From NCBI RefSeq assembly GCF_002160515.1, contig NZ_NFKS01000012.1, positions 1-64,000 of the forward strand: a DNA stretch of 64,000 bases, read 5' to 3'. Below are positions 44,637 through 52,847 of this stretch, piece after piece. Source of the stretch: Anaeromassilibacillus sp. An172 (GTDB taxonomy: Bacteria > Bacillota > Clostridia > Oscillospirales > Acutalibacteraceae). The translations under genes were made by a program, and so were the position numbers. Position 1 is the stretch's first letter; the number at the start of each line of letters is the position of its first letter. The notes beneath the pieces were generated by a model. The model was not told where the DNA came from and ran no database searches. It worked only from the letters and a program-made list of their open reading frames with translations.

Positions 44637-44849
44637 ATGAACAACGGAACAGTTAAGTGGTTCAACGAAGCAAAGGGCTACGGATTTATTTCTAACGACG
44701 ACGGCGGCGACGATGTATTCGTACATTTCTCAGCTATCGAGGTTGAGGGTTTCAAAACACTCAAAGAGGGTCAGAAGGTTACTTTTGAAACAGAATCAGA
44801 TACAAAAAATCCAGGCAGACTCAGAGCAGCACACGTTCGTCCTGTTTGA
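44637..44849 (+). CDS. csp: Cold-shock protein (CspA family)
   Basis: A 70-residue OB-fold RNA chaperone. RNP1 is GYGFIS and RNP2 is DVFVHFSAI, both intact, and the start [15 protein letters not shown] is canonical. GGAGGATCTACTC precedes the ATG at 44637. An in-frame start 15 nt earlier overlaps the ribosome site. A possible second promoter (TATAAT near 44601) would let it escape the upstream hairpin. Confidence 0.97.
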   Translation: MNNGTVKWFNEAKGYGFISNDDGGDDVFVHFSAIEVEGFKTLKEGQKVTFETESDTKNPGRLRAAHVRPV

Positions 44850-44875
44850 TTTTTCATCTGAAAATAACAGACTAC

Positions 44876-44903
44876 AAAAATCCGGCCTTTGCCGGATTTT
44901 TTT
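44876..44903 (+). terminator. Terminator after the cold-shock gene
   Basis: AAAAATCCGGC pairs with GCCGGATTTTT over CTTT, followed by T-rich sequence. Confidence 0.92.
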
Positions 44904-45021
44904 ATTTTTTATGAACATAATAAAAAACAGGAAAATAGTTCATAGTTTCTTGTAGAATTTTCATCTTTTGAAAAAATAACGTAAAATTTCGATGATTTCA
45001 ATATGAAAGCAATAAAAACTA

Positions 45022-45050
45022 TTGACATTTAGCTAAATAAAATGTAAAAT
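45022..45050 (+). promoter_or_regulatory. adhE promoter
   Basis: TTGACA, a 17-nt spacer and TAAAAT, giving a leader of about 220 nt before the adhE ATG. Confidence 0.75.
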
Positions 45051-45056
45051 TATTAC

Positions 45057-45077
45057 AACGTTCAGCGTATGAACGTT
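45057..45077 (+). promoter_or_regulatory. Inverted repeat at the adhE transcript start
   Basis: AACGTTCA-GCGTA-TGAACGTT, a perfect 8-bp repeat beginning at the predicted +1. It could be an operator or a stabilising 5' stem-loop. It does not match Rex. Confidence 0.5.
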
Positions 45078-45150
45078 ATCTGTTATTAGGCTTTATGTTT
45101 GTGTTTACATGGAGGTATGCATTTTTTACATTTTAAATCAACTTGTAACT

Positions 45151-45168
45151 TTGTTAAAATATTAACAA
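45151..45168 (+). promoter_or_regulatory. Rex box in the adhE leader
   Basis: TTGTTAA-AATA-TTAACAA is an exact match to the clostridial Rex consensus (two 7-bp arms, 4-nt gap). Rex releases DNA at high NADH, which would induce this NADH-consuming enzyme. Confidence 0.8.
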
Positions 45169-45277
45169 GGTTAAAGAGAGATTTATTGTGTCTGATTTTC
45201 ATGAGTTTCTCAAAGACTACTCCCGTGTAAATATAATCGGGTAACATCATATGACTAATAAAAAGGAAGGCGATTTG

Positions 45278-47884
45278 ATGGCTAATAATCAGTATCTTAC
45301 GGTTGACAGCATTGAAACACTTGAAGAGGCTCTTGCCAGAGTTAGAGAAGCCCAGAAGAAATTTGCTACCTACACTCAGGAGCAGGTAGACGAGATCTTT
45401 AAGGCTGCTGCTCTTGCAGCTAACCAGCAGAGAATTCCTCTTGCAAAGATGGCTGTTGCAGAAACAGGCATGGGAATTGTAGAAGATAAGGTTATCAAGA
45501 ACCACTATGCTGCTGAGTATATCTATAATGCATACAAGAACACAAAGACTTGCGGTATTATAGAGGAAGACAAGGCATTCGGCATCAGAAGAGTTGCAGA
45601 GCCTATCGGTGTTGTTGCTGCTGTTATCCCTACAACTAACCCAACATCAACAGCAATTTTTAAAACACTTATTTCTCTTAAAACAAGAAACGGTATCATC
45701 ATCAGCCCACACCCAAGAGCAAAGAAGTGCACAATCGAAGCTGCAAAGGTTGTTCTTGAGGCTGCAGTTGCTGCAGGTGCACCGGAAGGCATCATCAGCT
45801 GGATCGATGTTCCATCCCTCGAGCTTACAAACATGGTAATGAAAGAGGCTGACATCATCCTCGCAACAGGTGGTCCTGGAATGGTTAAGGCTGCTTATTC
45901 TTCAGGTAAGCCGGCATTGGGCGTTGGTGCAGGTAACACTCCTGCTATCATTGATGATACAGCAGATATACTTCTTGCTGTTAACTCAATCATTCACTCC
46001 AAGACATTTGATAACGGTATGATCTGCGCATCTGAGCAGTCAGTTATCGTTTTGGATAGCATTTATGATCAGGTTAAGAGAGAGTTTGCTAAGAGAGGCT
46101 GCTATTTCCTCACAGCAGACGAGACAGAAAAAGTTAGAAAGACAATCATCATCAACGGCGCTCTTAACGCTAAGATTGTTGGCCAGAAGGCACACACAAT
46201 CGCAGCTTTGGCAAACGTTGAGGTTCCTGAGGATACAAAGATCCTTATCGGTGAGGTAACAAGCGTTGACCTCAGCGAAGAGTTTGCTCACGAGAAGCTT
46301 TCTCCTGTACTTGCTATGTACAAGGCAGCTAACTTTGACGAAGCACTTGACAAGGCAGAAAGACTTGTTGCAGACGGCGGTTACGGCCATACTTCTTCTG
46401 TATACCTTGATAAGGTAACAGAGGTTGCTAAGATCGAGAAGTTTGCTGCAAGAATGAAGACCTGCCGTATCCTTGTTAACACACCTTCTTCACAGGGTGG
46501 TATCGGCGATCTTTACAACTTCAAACTTGCTCCATCCCTTACATTGGGCTGCGGCTCTTGGGGCGGAAACTCTGTTTCAGAGAACGTTGGAGTTAAGCAT
46601 CTTATCAATATTAAGACTGTTGCCGAGAGGAGAGAAAATATGCTTTGGTTCAGAGCACCTGAGAAGGTTTATATCAAGAAGGGCTGCCTCCCTGTTGCAC
46701 TTGACGAGCTCAAGGCAGTAATGGGCAAGAAGAAGGCATTTATCGTTACAGACTCATTCCTTTACAACAACGGTTATACAAAACCAATCACAGACAAGCT
46801 CGATGAAATGGGCATTACACATACAACATTCTTTAACGTAGCTCCAGACCCATCACTTGCAAGTGCAAAAGAGGGTGCTGCTGCTATGACAGCATTCCAG
46901 CCTGACGTAATTATCGCATTGGGCGGCGGTTCCGCAATGGATGCTGGTAAGATCATGTGGGTAATGTATGAGCATCCGGAAGTTGACTTTATGGATATGG
47001 CTATGAGATTCATGGATATCCGTAAGAGAGTATATACATTCCCGAAGATGGGTGAGAAGGCATACTTCATCGCAGTTCCAACATCTGCTGGTACAGGTTC
47101 CGAGGTTACACCTTTCGCTGTTATCACAGACGAGAAGACAGGCGTTAAGTATCCGCTTGCTGACTACGAGCTTCTTCCAAAGATGGCTATTATCGATGCT
47201 GACGTTATGATGAATGCTCCTAAGGGACTTACATCTGCTTCCGGTATCGACGCATTGACACATGACCTTGAGGCATATGCATCAATGATGGCTACAGATT
47301 ACACAGACGGTCTTGCTCTCAGATCTATGAAGATGATCTTTGATTATCTCCCAAGATGCTATGACAACGGTCCAAACGATCCTGTTGCAAGAGAGAAGAT
47401 GGCTAACGCAGCTACTATGGCTGGTATGGCATTTGCTAACGCATTCCTTGGTGTTTGCCACTCCATGGCTCATAAGCTCGGTGCTTTCCATCACTTGCCA
47501 CACGGTATTGCAAACGCATTGATGATCGACCACGTTCTTAGATTCAATGCTGCCGAGACTCCCAGAAAGATGGGTACATTCCCACAGTACGATCATCCGC
47601 ATACACTTGCTCGTTATGCTGAGGTTGCAGATTATCTCGGAATTAAGGGTAAGAACGATGCTGAGAAGCTTGATAACCTTATCAAGGCAATCGACGAACT
47701 CAAGGAGAAGGTTGGTATTAAGAAGACAATTAAGGAGTACGGCGTTGACGAGAAGTACTTCCTTGATACTCTTGATAATATGGTTGAGCAGGCATTTGAT
47801 GATCAGTGCACAGGTGCTAACCCAAGATATCCGCTCATGAGCGAAATCAAGGAGATGTACCTTAAGGCTTATTACGGCGAGTAA
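45278..47884 (+). CDS. adhE: Bifunctional aldehyde-alcohol dehydrogenase
   Basis: An 868-residue fermentative enzyme converting acetyl-CoA through acetaldehyde to ethanol with two NADH, assembling into spirosomes. The N-terminal aldehyde dehydrogenase half has TNPTSTAIFKTLISLKTRN and the catalytic Cys in GMICASEQS near residue 250. A linker follows (WFRAPEKVYIKKG). The C-terminal iron-dependent alcohol dehydrogenase half has ALGGGSAMDAGK and the iron ligands in CHSMAHKLGAFHHLPHG. I use the ATG at 45278 behind AAAGGAAGGCGATTTG; the ATG at 45251 has no site. The codon use suggests high expression. Confidence 0.96.
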   Translation: MANNQYLTVDSIETLEEALARVREAQKKFATYTQEQVDEIFKAAALAANQQRIPLAKMAVAETGMGIVEDKVIKNHYAAEYIYNAYKNTKTCGIIEEDKAFGIRRVAEPIGVVAAVIPTTNPTSTAIFKTLISLKTRNGIIISPHPRAKKCTIEAAKVVLEAAVAAGAPEGIISWIDVPSLELTNMVMKEADIILATGGPGMVKAAYSSGKPALGVGAGNTPAIIDDTADILLAVNSIIHSKTFDNGMICASEQSVIVLDSIYDQVKREFAKRGCYFLTADETEKVRKTIIINGALNAKIVGQKAHTIAALANVEVPEDTKILIGEVTSVDLSEEFAHEKLSPVLAMYKAANFDEALDKAERLVADGGYGHTSSVYLDKVTEVAKIEKFAARMKTCRILVNTPSSQGGIGDLYNFKLAPSLTLGCGSWGGNSVSENVGVKHLINIKTVAERRENMLWFRAPEKVYIKKGCLPVALDELKAVMGKKKAFIVTDSFLYNNGYTKPITDKLDEMGITHTTFFNVAPDPSLASAKEGAAAMTAFQPDVIIALGGGSAMDAGKIMWVMYEHPEVDFMDMAMRFMDIRKRVYTFPKMGEKAYFIAVPTSAGTGSEVTPFAVITDEKTGVKYPLADYELLPKMAIIDADVMMNAPKGLTSASGIDALTHDLEAYASMMATDYTDGLALRSMKMIFDYLPRCYDNGPNDPVAREKMANAATMAGMAFANAFLGVCHSMAHKLGAFHHLPHGIANALMIDHVLRFNAAETPRKMGTFPQYDHPHTLARYAEVADYLGIKGKNDAEKLDNLIKAIDELKEKVGIKKTIKEYGVDEKYFLDTLDNMVEQAFDDQCTGANPRYPLMSEIKEMYLKAYYGE

Positions 47885-47946
47885 TCAATCGACTTAAGCC
47901 CGATAAAATAAGCCCTATAAAAAGTTTATTTAAGGGAGGATTTATA

Positions 47947-48696
47947 ATGGAATTCGAGAAAGTTATTGGCGTTCGCACCAACAAAACTGTCTATAAGGAT
48001 GGAGACAAAGCTATAAAGGTTTTCGACGAGAACTTTTCTAAGGCAAACATCCTCAACGAGGCTCTTAACCAGGCTCGTGTAGAGGAAACAGGACTTAACA
48101 TTCCTAAGGTTCAGGAAGTTAGCAAAATCGACGGCAAGTGGGCAATCACTTCCGACTTTATCGAGGGCAAAACTCTTGCAACTCTTATGGAGAAGAATCC
48201 TGATAAGCTCGAGGAATACATGAACATGTTCGTTGACCTTCAGCTTGAGATGCATTCAAAGAGATGTCCTTTGCTCAACAAGCTTAAGGATAAGATGCAG
48301 AGAAAGATCTCCGAGACAGACTTTGATGCAACAACAAGATATGAACTTCATACACGTCTTGAGTCCATGCCTAAGCACAATAAGGTTTGCCACGGTGACT
48401 TCAACCCAAGCAACATTATTGTAAAAGACGACGGAACAATGTACATCCTTGACTGGTCACATGCTACTCAGGGTAACGCTTCCGCAGACGCAGCCAGAAC
48501 ATATCTCCTGTTCTATCTCGAGGGCAAATTTGCCGAGGGCGATATGTATCTTGATCTCTTCTGCAAGAAGAGCGATACAGCTAAGCAGTATGTACAGCAG
48601 TGGCTTCCAATCGTAGCAGCTTCTCAGTCCGTAAAGGGTAATGAGAAGGAGAGAGAATTCCTTCTCAGCTGGGTAAATGTTTGCGATTACGAATAA
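47947..48696 (+). CDS. Aminoglycoside-phosphotransferase-like kinase
   Basis: A 249-residue protein with the APH/choline-kinase fold. The nucleotide lysine lies in DGDKAIKVFD, a hinge segment in WAITSDFIEGKTL, the catalytic loop is CHGDFNPSNIIV (catalytic Asp, metal Asn) and the metal-binding Asp is in YILDWSHA. These pieces match phosphotransferase-family proteins of unknown substrate common in gut clostridia; antibiotic resistance should not be assumed. GGGAGGATTTATA precedes the ATG. It is 62 nt after adhE with no visible terminator and 15 nt before a ferredoxin-like gene, so readthrough from adhE is possible. Confidence 0.85.
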   Translation: MEFEKVIGVRTNKTVYKDGDKAIKVFDENFSKANILNEALNQARVEETGLNIPKVQEVSKIDGKWAITSDFIEGKTLATLMEKNPDKLEEYMNMFVDLQLEMHSKRCPLLNKLKDKMQRKISETDFDATTRYELHTRLESMPKHNKVCHGDFNPSNIIVKDDGTMYILDWSHATQGNASADAARTYLLFYLEGKFAEGDMYLDLFCKKSDTAKQYVQQWLPIVAASQSVKGNEKEREFLLSWVNVCDYE

Positions 48697-48711
48697 TCGG
48701 AGGAAAACATT

Positions 48712-48951
48712 GTGAAAATTACGGCTTGTATTGGCAGTTCATGCCACGTAAAGGGTTCCAGAGCAGTTGTAGAAGGTCTTAAGCGTCTCATCAATGACAA
48801 CGACCTGGTTGATAAAGTTGAATTGGCAGGAGCTTTCTGCCTTGGAAACTGCCAGAACGGTGTCAGCGTTAAAATTGACGACGAGATTTTTTCAGTATCC
48901 CCTGATACTGTAGAAGATTTCTTCAAAAATGAAGTTATCACAAGACTTTAA
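48712..48951 (+). CDS. Thioredoxin-like [2Fe-2S] ferredoxin (NuoE-like)
   Basis: A 79-residue protein matching the thioredoxin-like ferredoxin domain of NuoE/HydA-type subunits. Two cysteines lie at residues 6 and 11 (ITACIGSSCHVKG) and two more in GAFCLGNCQNGVSV, together suited to a [2Fe-2S] cluster. It stands alone rather than being fused to a hydrogenase or dehydrogenase. The GTG start follows GGAGGAAAACATT. It probably carries electrons; the partner is unknown, though its position behind adhE suggests redox metabolism. Confidence 0.85.
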   Translation: MKITACIGSSCHVKGSRAVVEGLKRLINDNDLVDKVELAGAFCLGNCQNGVSVKIDDEIFSVSPDTVEDFFKNEVITRL

Positions 48952-48974
48952 TTAACTGTATAAAATAAATTTCG

Positions 48975-49009
48975 ACGGCGGTGACTAATCTCACCGCCGT
49001 TTCTTTTTT
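48975..49009 (+). terminator. Terminator after the ferredoxin-like gene
   Basis: ACGGCGGTGA pairs with TCACCGCCGT over 6 nt, followed by TTCTTTTTT. Confidence 0.92.
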
Positions 49010-49020
49010 ATATCCGATTT

Positions 49021-49127
49021 TTTTATATCCGACCTGCATGGGTTTATTTTGGAAATAAACGTCGTTTCAGGTCGGGCGAGACCTTTGGTTGAGTAAATTG
49101 GAATGGCTCGCTCTCATTTAGGTTTTG
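49021..49127 (+). repeat. Structured intergenic repeat, copy 1
   Basis: This copy shares TTTTATATCCGACCTGC, TTTGGAAAT, CAGGTCGGGCGAGAC, a GCTC(G)-type segment and CATTTAG, in order and spacing, with 63183-63290. CCGACCTG and CAGGTCGG can form one stem. GGGCGAG and CTCGCTC can form an alternative or second stem. A partial direct repeat (TTTTTTATATCCGA) just precedes it. Confidence 0.7.
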
Positions 49128-49424
49128 TTTTTTTATCTGTCGTGCATTGGGCAGCATAAGGAGATGAACTTTTATTATAGGTTGGGATAGACGTTTTGAT
49201 TTATAAATGAGATTGGTTATGATGCGTTTGGCATTGATATAAAATAATATATAAAACGTCAATGCACAATGAATTTATTTTTCAAGAAAAACCTGTATGT
49301 TAGCAGACATGGGATTACCAAGGCACTGCTGTCCCTTTGGCAGGAGGCTTGAAGAATGGAGTCACTCAATGCTTGTTATATAATCTTAATAATAGTGTCC
49401 ATTTGTTTTTGGATATCAGTCGTC
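49128..49424. other. Non-coding stretch before thyX
   Basis: No open frame with a ribosome site is seen. The region includes a short CCAAGG/CCTTTGG pairing near 49318-49343 and an A/T-rich part. It may encode a structured RNA or be a gene remnant; I could not match it to a known RNA family. Confidence 0.3.
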
Positions 49425-49453
49425 TTGATTTTTAATGGCGTATATGCTAAAAT
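49425..49453 (+). promoter_or_regulatory. thyX promoter
   Basis: TTGATT, a 17-nt spacer and TAAAAT, about 60 nt before the thyX ATG. Confidence 0.6.
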
Positions 49454-49511
49454 TTAATATGTATTTGTATGACTGAAAAATCAGACGAAATTTAAGAAAA
49501 GAGGTTAAAAA

Positions 49512-50273
49512 ATGGCATTAAAGGTAACATTGCTGGCATATACTCCCGACCCTCAAAAAACGGTTGCAATGGCGGCAAAACTTTGTTACTCACCCTCAAA
49601 GATTTCCGATATCGGAGAGGGACTGACCGATGAAAAGGTTTCATCTTTTGTTGACATGCTTTCTGAAATAGGACACGAAAGCCCTATAGAACACGCATCC
49701 TTTACCTTTGGAATAGAGGGAGTTTCCCGTGCTTTACTGGCACAGATAACAAGACACAGAATAGCTTCCTACAGCGTTCAGAGCCAGAGGTATGTGGCAG
49801 AAAAGCAGTTTGAATATGTTCTGCCTCCTGAGATAGAGAAAAATCCTGAGGCAAAGGAAATCTTTCTTGATGCAATGAAAAGAGACCAAGAACAATACGA
49901 TAAGCTTGCAGAAATCCTTAAAAAGCAGGCTTACGATGAGTTTATTGCTTCCGGTATGGACGAAAAAGCTGCGGCTAAGGCGGCGGAAAAGAAGGCTATA
50001 GAGGACGCAAGATTTGTGCTTCCAAACGCCTGCTGCACAAAGATGATTTGCACATTTAATGCACGCAGTCTCAAAAACTTCTTTGCCCACAGATGCTGCA
50101 ACAGAGCTCAGTGGGAGATAAGAAGTCTTGCTGAGCAGATGCTTATGCAGTGCCTTGAGGTTGCTCCCGAGCTGTTTAAACACTGCGGACCGCCATGTCT
50201 TTTCGGCAAATGTCCGGAGGGCAAAATGAGCTGCGGAAAAATGCAGGAAGTGAGAAAAAAATATGGCAGGTAA
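49512..50273 (+). CDS. thyX: FAD-dependent thymidylate synthase
   Basis: A 253-residue flavin enzyme that methylates dUMP to dTMP with methylene-tetrahydrofolate. The ThyX signature appears as [15 protein letters not shown] near residues 77-91, close to RHRxxSxNxxSxR. [14 protein letters not shown] upstream and [22 protein letters not shown] downstream are family hallmarks. The C-terminus carries several Cys ([19 protein letters not shown]) beyond the core. AAGAGG precedes the ATG. It overlaps tmk by 11 nt, a logical pairing because Tmk phosphorylates the dTMP product. Confidence 0.96.
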   Translation: MALKVTLLAYTPDPQKTVAMAAKLCYSPSKISDIGEGLTDEKVSSFVDMLSEIGHESPIEHASFTFGIEGVSRALLAQITRHRIASYSVQSQRYVAEKQFEYVLPPEIEKNPEAKEIFLDAMKRDQEQYDKLAEILKKQAYDEFIASGMDEKAAAKAAEKKAIEDARFVLPNACCTKMICTFNARSLKNFFAHRCCNRAQWEIRSLAEQMLMQCLEVAPELFKHCGPPCLFGKCPEGKMSCGKMQEVRKKYGR

Positions 50274-50931
50274 GCTTATTGTTATAGAGGGCTTGGACGG
50301 AAGCGGAAAAGCTACTCAGGCACAGCTGGTTTATGATAATCTTTTAAAATCAGGAATAAATGTCAGAAAAATTTCCTTTCCCGACTATGAACAGCCAAGC
50401 TCTGTGCTTGTTCAAATGTATTTAAAGGGAGAGTTCGGAGATAAACCCACTGATGTAAACGCCTATACTGCGTCATCCTTTTACGCTGTAGACCGTGCGG
50501 CAAGCTTTTTGAAATTTTGGAAAGAGGATTATGAAAACGGTACGGTGTTTGTTGCTGACAGATATGCCACTTCAAATGCGATTTACCAGCTTTCAAAGCT
50601 TTCCGACGAAGAAAAAGACGAGTATCTTTATTGGCTTGAGGATTTTGAATATAATAAGCTGAAGCTTCCGGCTCCTGACGCCGTTATATATCTGGATGTA
50701 CTGCCTGAGGTTTCTCAGAAGCTTCTCAGTGAAAGATATAAAGGTGACGAATCTAAAAAAGATATTCACGAAAAGAATATGAATTATCTTTTAAACTGTA
50801 GAAAATCCGCCATGTATTCAGCAGAAAAGCTTGACTGGAGAATAGTTAACTGCTGTGCAGACGGTGAAATCAGAGGAATTTCAGAAATAAACGAAGATAT
50901 AATGAAAATTATAAAAGACTCGGTTTTATGA
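50263..50931 (+). CDS. tmk: Thymidylate kinase
   Basis: A 222-residue kinase converting dTMP to dTDP. The P-loop is [14 protein letters not shown] at about 8-21, the dTMP-binding DRxx motif is [10 protein letters not shown] near 96-105, and [15 protein letters not shown] precedes a lid with [11 protein letters not shown]. The lid and C-terminus are slightly longer than in many Tmk proteins. Its ATG lies inside the thyX end, so translation is coupled. Confidence 0.92.
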   Translation: MAGKLIVIEGLDGSGKATQAQLVYDNLLKSGINVRKISFPDYEQPSSVLVQMYLKGEFGDKPTDVNAYTASSFYAVDRAASFLKFWKEDYENGTVFVADRYATSNAIYQLSKLSDEEKDEYLYWLEDFEYNKLKLPAPDAVIYLDVLPEVSQKLLSERYKGDESKKDIHEKNMNYLLNCRKSAMYSAEKLDWRIVNCCADGEIRGISEINEDIMKIIKDSVL

Positions 50932-51018
50932 TTGATAAAATAATCAATTATTTTTCCTGAAAATGTTAATAATAAAAAGAGATTGATGAAAGCAGATATA
51001 TATTTTCATCTAAAGAGC

Positions 51019-51033
51019 GAACGATTATCGTTC
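51019..51033 (+). promoter_or_regulatory. Palindrome in the leader of the DUF2156 gene
   Basis: GAACGAT-T-ATCGTTC is a perfect 15-nt palindrome 20 nt before the ATG. The spacing excludes the usual Bacillus-type LexA box. The regulator is unknown; it could also be an RNA hairpin near the ribosome site. Confidence 0.4.
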
Positions 51034-51053
51034 AAGAGAGGATTTTTAAATTT

Positions 51054-51971
51054 ATGACAGAATTAAAAAAAGGTTTGCTTGAGTTTAAAGAGATAGAACT
51101 GGAAGATGTAGAAGCCTTTACAAAAATTTTTGAAAGCTCTGGCCATATGGGTTCCGACGCTTCATTTGCCACAATGTATTTGTGGGGTAAAAGATACGGA
51201 ATAAAAGCCGCTGTAAAGGACGGTTTCGTTATTAAGATTTTCGGAGAAGAAAACGACAAGAAATACAGCTACCCCTGCGGAAAAGGCGATATAAAATCCG
51301 TAATCGAAACCATAAAACAGGACAGCATTGAGAGATACGGAAAATTTATCGGACTTGCTATGCTCACAGATGAGAATAAAGAGGAGCTTGAGCAGCTTTA
51401 CCCGGGTGAATTTACCTATGAAGAGATGGACGGTTCCGCCGATTATATCTATTTGAGAACTAATTTGGCTGACCTGCCCGGAAAGAAGTACCACGCAAAG
51501 AGAAACCATATCTCAAAGTTTAAAAGACTTTATCCGGAATATCGCTTTGAAAAGCTCGGCAAGGAAACCTTTGATGACGCACTGACAGTTGCGGCTAAGT
51601 GGTGTGCGGTAAACGGCTGTACCGGTTCAGGCGGAGAAAGCCTCGGCGCTGAATACTGCGCAATCAACAGAGCTTTTTATAATTTTGATACCCTGGGAAT
51701 GTTCGGCGGGGTTCTTTATGTAAACGACGAGCCTGTTGCCATGACTGCGGCGTCCAGAATAAACGACAAGGTTTGCGACGTAAACTTTGAAAAAGCTCTC
51801 AATTTTGACGGAGCTTATGCAATGATTAACAACTGCTTTGCCCAGACCTATACGGATTATGAACTTTTGAACCGTGAAGAGGATATGGGAATTGAGGGAC
51901 TTAGAAAAGCAAAGCTTTCCTATTACCCTGAAAGAGTTTTGACAAGATATGCCGCAATTCCAAAGGAATGA
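51054..51971 (+). CDS. DUF2156 / LPG synthase C-terminal-like protein
   Basis: A 305-residue soluble protein resembling DUF2156, the double-GNAT domain that forms the catalytic end of MprF-type lysylphosphatidylglycerol synthases. Typical segments are SDASFATMYLWGKRYG, DYIYLRTNLADLPGKKYHAKRNHISKF and a second half with EPVAMTAASRINDKVCDVNFEKA. There is no membrane flippase part, so it may aminoacylate a small or soluble acceptor rather than lipid (inference). Its stop overlaps the next GNAT gene (ATGA), indicating an operon. AGAGAGG precedes the ATG. Confidence 0.85.
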   Translation: MTELKKGLLEFKEIELEDVEAFTKIFESSGHMGSDASFATMYLWGKRYGIKAAVKDGFVIKIFGEENDKKYSYPCGKGDIKSVIETIKQDSIERYGKFIGLAMLTDENKEELEQLYPGEFTYEEMDGSADYIYLRTNLADLPGKKYHAKRNHISKFKRLYPEYRFEKLGKETFDDALTVAAKWCAVNGCTGSGGESLGAEYCAINRAFYNFDTLGMFGGVLYVNDEPVAMTAASRINDKVCDVNFEKALNFDGAYAMINNCFAQTYTDYELLNREEDMGIEGLRKAKLSYYPERVLTRYAAIPKE

Positions 51972-52828
51972 TTGTTATGGAAAGGCAGTACAGAAAAGTA
52001 CCTGACTGTGAAAAACAAGCTTTAAGACCTCAGCTTGAAAATATCTGGAAAAAGTGTTTTTTCGATACAGATGAGGGCACAAAATTTGTTTTTGAAAATA
52101 TTTATCCTGACAGCAGATGCTACTGCTGTTTTATAGACGATATCTGCTGTGCCTCTCTTTATCTTATTGACGGTGAAATAGAGGATAAAAATGGAATTTC
52201 TCAAAGGGTTCATTATCTTTTCGGAGCGGCAACATTGCCCGAATACCGAAAAGGAGGAATAATGTCTTCCCTTATAGAATACGCTCTTATGGATAGCTTT
52301 AAAGAGGGCCACAAGGCTTCAGTTTTGCTTCCGGCAAACGAGGGTCTTTATTCCTATTACGGCAAGCTGGGATATGTTCCTTTATACGGAACTGAGATTA
52401 GAGATTATGAGCTTTTAAAAAATCATAAATCGGAAAAAATCCCTTTAATTTATGATGAAAAAGAAAAAACAGATAATATAATTAAACTGAGGAAAACTGC
52501 AAAACAGCCTGTTCAGGTTATGCAGTTTCCCGATAAAACAGTTAAAAATGCTTTGGGATACAACAGCATTTACAATGGTTTTTCCGTTTCCGGTGAAGAT
52601 TTTTACATGACGGTTCAGAGCAGTTCAAAAGAGACTGTAGCAACCGAATTTATATCGGAAAAACCTGTGGAAGAAGTGCTGAACAGCGTATTTTCTGAAT
52701 TTGATGATATAAAGAAAATCACAGTAAGGGTTCCCTGCTGTTCTGAAAATAAATTTGGAATGATAAATGTCCTTGATAAGTCTGTGGAGTTTTCCCATAC
52801 GATTTATATAGGACTTACAAAAGATTAA
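51968..52828 (+). CDS. GNAT-family N-acetyltransferase (Eis-like)
   Basis: A 286-residue protein whose first half is a GNAT domain: the acetyl-CoA loop appears as TLPEYRKGGIMSSLIEYAL near residues 88-106 and is followed by LLPANEGLYSYYGKLGYVPL. The C-terminal half (VMQFPDKTVKNALGYN and a final beta segment) resembles the sterol-carrier-like end of Eis proteins. The substrate is unknown. It overlaps the DUF2156 gene by 4 nt and lies 19 nt before the DJ-1/PfpI gene. Confidence 0.88.
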   Translation: MIVMERQYRKVPDCEKQALRPQLENIWKKCFFDTDEGTKFVFENIYPDSRCYCCFIDDICCASLYLIDGEIEDKNGISQRVHYLFGAATLPEYRKGGIMSSLIEYALMDSFKEGHKASVLLPANEGLYSYYGKLGYVPLYGTEIRDYELLKNHKSEKIPLIYDEKEKTDNIIKLRKTAKQPVQVMQFPDKTVKNALGYNSIYNGFSVSGEDFYMTVQSSSKETVATEFISEKPVEEVLNSVFSEFDDIKKITVRVPCCSENKFGMINVLDKSVEFSHTIYIGLTKD

Positions 52829-52847
52829 AATAAAGGAGGAAACGACA

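Noticed and set aside
45117-45230. Possible 37-codon ORF in the adhE leader with GGAGGT right before its ATG
   Set aside because: The ribosome site is only 1 nt from the ATG, the Rex palindrome lies inside the frame and the residue composition looks random.
47947-48696. Antibiotic resistance gene (aminoglycoside phosphotransferase)
   Set aside because: Only the general kinase fold is shared; the context is core metabolism and no resistance-type features are seen.
49044-49262. 72-codon minus-strand frame spanning repeat copy 1
   Set aside because: It has no ribosome site; its end is produced by the non-coding repeat, and copy 2 does not keep an equivalent frame with a start.
49261-49400. 6S or SRP RNA gene
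   Set aside because: A few short strings seemed familiar but no defining secondary structure or conserved loop could be identified by eye.
51019-51033. LexA/DinR box
   Set aside because: The gap between GAAC and GTTC is 7 nt, not the 4 nt of the Firmicutes consensus.
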